Assembly (NCBI RefSeq): GCF_047149785.1
Contig: NZ_BAAGBE010000001.1
Coordinates: 372,001-436,000 of the forward strand
Direction of reading: 5' to 3'
DNA length: 64,000 nt
From: Nitrobacter sp047149785
Lineage (GTDB): Bacteria > Pseudomonadota > Alphaproteobacteria > Rhizobiales > Xanthobacteraceae
Position numbers and translations under genes: made by a program. Below the pieces are notes generated by a model. That model had not been told where the DNA came from. It made no database searches and worked only from the letters and a program-made list of their open reading frames with translations. Below, piece by piece: positions 62,424-64,000 of the stretch. Numbering within the stretch: the stretch's first letter is position 1; each line of letters begins with the position of its first letter.

Positions 62424-62614
62424 CGTGCCGGGCGTCCACCTTGCTGGATGTGAAGACCTGACAGAGAAAGACGTGGATGGCCGGGGTCCCATAGGCGAGC
62501 GAAGCGACGCCGTTCTTCGAACGGCTATAGGCGAGCGAAGCGACGCCGTTCTTCGAACGGCTATAGGCGAGCGAAGCGACGCCGTTCTTCGAACGGCTAT
62601 GCCCGGCCATGACG
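62424..62614. repeat. CGTCATG-type element with internal 36-bp tandem array
   Basis: The right half (AAAGACGTGGATGGCCGGGG near 62468, and GCCCGGCCATGACG ending at 62614) is a clear family member; the left half near 62424-62445 is degraded. Between the halves lie three identical tandem copies of a 36-bp unit. It begins at the hisS stop. Confidence 0.8.
62491..62598. repeat. Three tandem copies of a 36-bp unit
   Basis: ATAGGCGAGCGAAGCGACGC plus CGTTCTTCGAACGGCT is repeated without change at 62491-62526, 62527-62562 and 62563-62598. Each unit contains the hairpin CCGTTCTTCGAACGG. Single copies with changes are at 60755-60791 and 54468 onwards. Identity of the three copies points to recent duplication. 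Confidence 0.95.
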
Positions 62615-62678
62615 TCGGAAGGTCGAGCAAAAGCCAGGGACCGTTCCCCCGCAAGGCGAGAGGAAGGGCGCGCGTGCG

Positions 62679-63209
62679 CTACTTCGGCGCCATCGACTTG
62701 AATTTTTCGAGGTCGCGCATGTTCATCTTGAAGCCGCCGGGCATGACGACATCGCCGGGCCTCTGACCTTCCTTGCAGGGGCCGGTCCATGTCGCCGCCA
62801 TGGTGATCTTGCTGTCGCGGGTTCCGAACCTGCCGCCCTCGCTGCGCGAGGTGACGTTCACCGTATAGGCGGAGTTGAAATCGCCCGAGGTTTCGGCATG
62901 CGACGTCACGGTCGCGCCGGCCATGGTGCAGACCGAATCCATGACGTACCCGGTTGCCGTTTTCCGGACGTCGGTCTTCGAGCAGTTCTGCCTGGCGGAA
63001 GGGGCGAATTCCGAGGTGAACTCGCGGTCCACGGCTTCGCTGGTGCATTGCTGGATCGTCACGGCCGGCATCTTGGCGCCGTCGTGGTCGACCTTGATGT
63101 CCCATAGCCCGGCCTTGCGCAGCGGCAATTGCACGTCCGCCGATGCCGGCGCCGCGCAGAAAAGCAGCAGCGGCAGCAAGGAAATCGAGAATCGAAGAGA
63201 CCGTCGCAT
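62679..63209 (-). CDS. DUF3617 family secreted protein
   Basis: The 176-residue protein has a signal peptide (about residues 1-24, ending APASAD) and the DUF3617 pattern LPLRKAGLWDIKVDHDG, then IQQCTSEAV and the late GGFKMNMRDLEKFKSM. Four cysteines in the mature part (QQCT, QNCS, SVCTM, GPCKEG) could form two disulfides. It is a periplasmic protein of unknown function. The ATG at 63209 begins the signal peptide; the longer frame is not supported. Confidence 0.88.
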   Translation of the reverse strand: MRRSLRFSISLLPLLLFCAAPASADVQLPLRKAGLWDIKVDHDGAKMPAVTIQQCTSEAVDREFTSEFAPSARQNCSKTDVRKTATGYVMDSVCTMAGATVTSHAETSGDFNSAYTVNVTSRSEGGRFGTRDSKITMAATWTGPCKEGQRPGDVVMPGGFKMNMRDLEKFKSMAPK

Positions 63210-63261
63210 CGCAGACTCCGTCAAAAGATCGGGGCTCGCAAACATAGGATCGGAGACCGGC

Positions 63262-63552
63262 TCAGTAACGGGTCCGCAGCGGAGGCTGGTCGGGGCCATA
63301 GGGCACCCAGCGGCAGGCGAACGAGATGTAGCCGCCCGGATAGGCCTGGACGCCGAGGAACTTCGCCACCTTGCCGTAGCGCGCGCAGTGATCGAGCGCG
63401 ATCACGCGGACGTCGGCGGTCCCGGCCAGCGAATAGGAGATGATCCCGCCGGTGTCGTTACCCTTGACCGGCGGTACCCAGTCGGCCCGTGCCGGTCCGC
63501 AAACCAGCGCGCCTGTCATCGCCGTCAGCAAAGCCGCTCCGATCAATCGCAT
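63262..63552 (-). CDS. Small secreted protein of unknown function
   Basis: The protein has 96 residues from the ATG at 63552, which has GGAG six bases upstream; an ATG four codons earlier has none. A signal peptide (about residues 1-23, ending ARAD) is followed by a compact domain with two cysteines (LDHCARYGK and SFACRWVPYG) that may pair. GGYISFACR and RVIALDHCARYGK look like a conserved family, but I cannot name it. It is upstream of the DUF3617 gene on the same strand. Confidence 0.75.
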   Translation of the reverse strand: MRLIGAALLTAMTGALVCGPARADWVPPVKGNDTGGIISYSLAGTADVRVIALDHCARYGKVAKFLGVQAYPGGYISFACRWVPYGPDQPPLRTRY

Positions 63553-63718
63553 CGTGGTCTCCATCGTTGCCGGTCAACTCTAGAACGCCGCGCGGCCCAT
63601 GAAAAGAACGACAGGCCGGCGATATGGAGTTAGGCGGCGGGTGTGGCCGCACAGCACTTGACCTTGCGCGGGCTTCGCGGCACCGTCTCGAGCCTCGGAT
63701 CACCTGCGGATGCTCCCC

Positions 63719-64000
63719 ATGCGCAACCTTATCACATCATTGACGAAAGCCGGCCTCGGCGTGGCACTTGGCGCAGCGTTGGGACTGTTTGGCGGCCTGC
63801 CGGTCGCGCAGGCGGTCAATTTCCCTGTGTTCGGGCCGGGCTACGAGGGACGGGTGGCGAGTTGCGAGGCCGCGCTGCCGATCATCACATCGGAGTTCTG
63901 GGAGAAGGAAAGCACCTTCTGGAATTCTCCGCTGCGAATCACGGCCTATGGCGGCGTCCACGAAACCGCGTTCCGGCCTCGGCAGTCCGACAATATCCCG
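63719..64000 (+). CDS. Secreted conserved protein, 5' part (runs off the window)
   Basis: The reading frame is open from the ATG at 63719 to the window end (94 codons, no stop). A signal peptide (MRNLITSLTKAGLGVALGAA to about VAQA, residue 31) precedes VNFPVFGPGYEGRVASCEAALP and ITAYGGVHETAFRP. This looks like a conserved secreted family of Bradyrhizobium relatives, in which the cysteine would pair with downstream cysteines not visible here. The function is unknown. Confidence 0.78.
   Translation, partial: MRNLITSLTKAGLGVALGAALGLFGGLPVAQAVNFPVFGPGYEGRVASCEAALPIITSEFWEKESTFWNSPLRITAYGGVHETAFRPRQSDNIP

Noticed and set aside
62491..62598. Possible CRISPR array
   Set aside because: The 36-bp units are directly adjacent with no spacers, there are only three, and no cas gene is in the window.

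Overview
The window is GC-rich chromosomal DNA from an alphaproteobacterium, most likely of the Bradyrhizobium / Nitrobacter / Rhodopseudomonas / Afipia group (Nitrobacteraceae). The signs are a CIRCE-controlled groESL operon, a HisZ-HisG pair, a lysine/alanine-rich H1-like protein, many small secreted proteins of the DUF1236, DUF2076, DUF3096, DUF4170, DUF6101 and DUF2093 types, and families of dispersed palindromic repeats typical of that group. This placement is inference from protein families; no rRNA or tRNA gene is visible.

Layout. 1-2380: glyQ end and glyS. 2562-4758: small secreted or membrane proteins, a TetR regulator and a cytochrome c. 5147-9326: glcDEF, glycolate oxidase. 9354-13287: H1-like protein, a putative porin and two secreted proteins. 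13394-15631: groEL and groES with terminator, CIRCE and promoter. 15789-19370: lipoprotein, CheZ, L,D-transpeptidase, DUF2076 protein. 19489-24471 (minus): hisZ-hisG, polyprenyl-phosphate glycosyltransferase, ChbG/HpnK-like deacetylase, rsmE. 24800-27078: secreted repeat protein, ubiA, DUF6101 protein. 27312-32876 (plus): pmbA/tldE, a CysQ-like phosphatase, DUF4170, an acyltransferase, waaA and lpxK, a lipid A/Kdo envelope cluster. 33012-38958: DUF2093, dienelactone-hydrolase-like protein, a MITE-like element, xseA, purD, a fluoroacetate-dehalogenase-like enzyme and a TadA-type deaminase. 39146-41809: an RluB-type pseudouridine synthase with a huge disordered N-terminus, then rsmD. 41810-53531 (minus): DUF1801, mutL, arfB, two M16 peptidase subunits, a secreted protein, lspA, ileS, ribF. 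53769-64000: orphan cheY, TIGR01459-type HAD hydrolase, degenerate EAL protein, class III aminotransferase, a TadE/TadG-like pair, hisS and three secreted proteins, the last cut by the window end.

Most of the window is housekeeping DNA. I found no phage, CRISPR array, defence island or biosynthetic cluster, and no convincing new multi-gene system. The unusual signal is in the repeats and in three aminoacyl-tRNA synthetase genes. Palindromic repeats sit inside the groESL operon, nest within each other near cheY, carry a 36-bp tandem array after hisS, and one appears to have entered ileS in frame. glyS and hisS each contain an AT-richer internal patch, which in glyS coincides with extra length. 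A 183-bp non-coding element with terminal inverted repeats and 5-bp flanking duplications lies before xseA.
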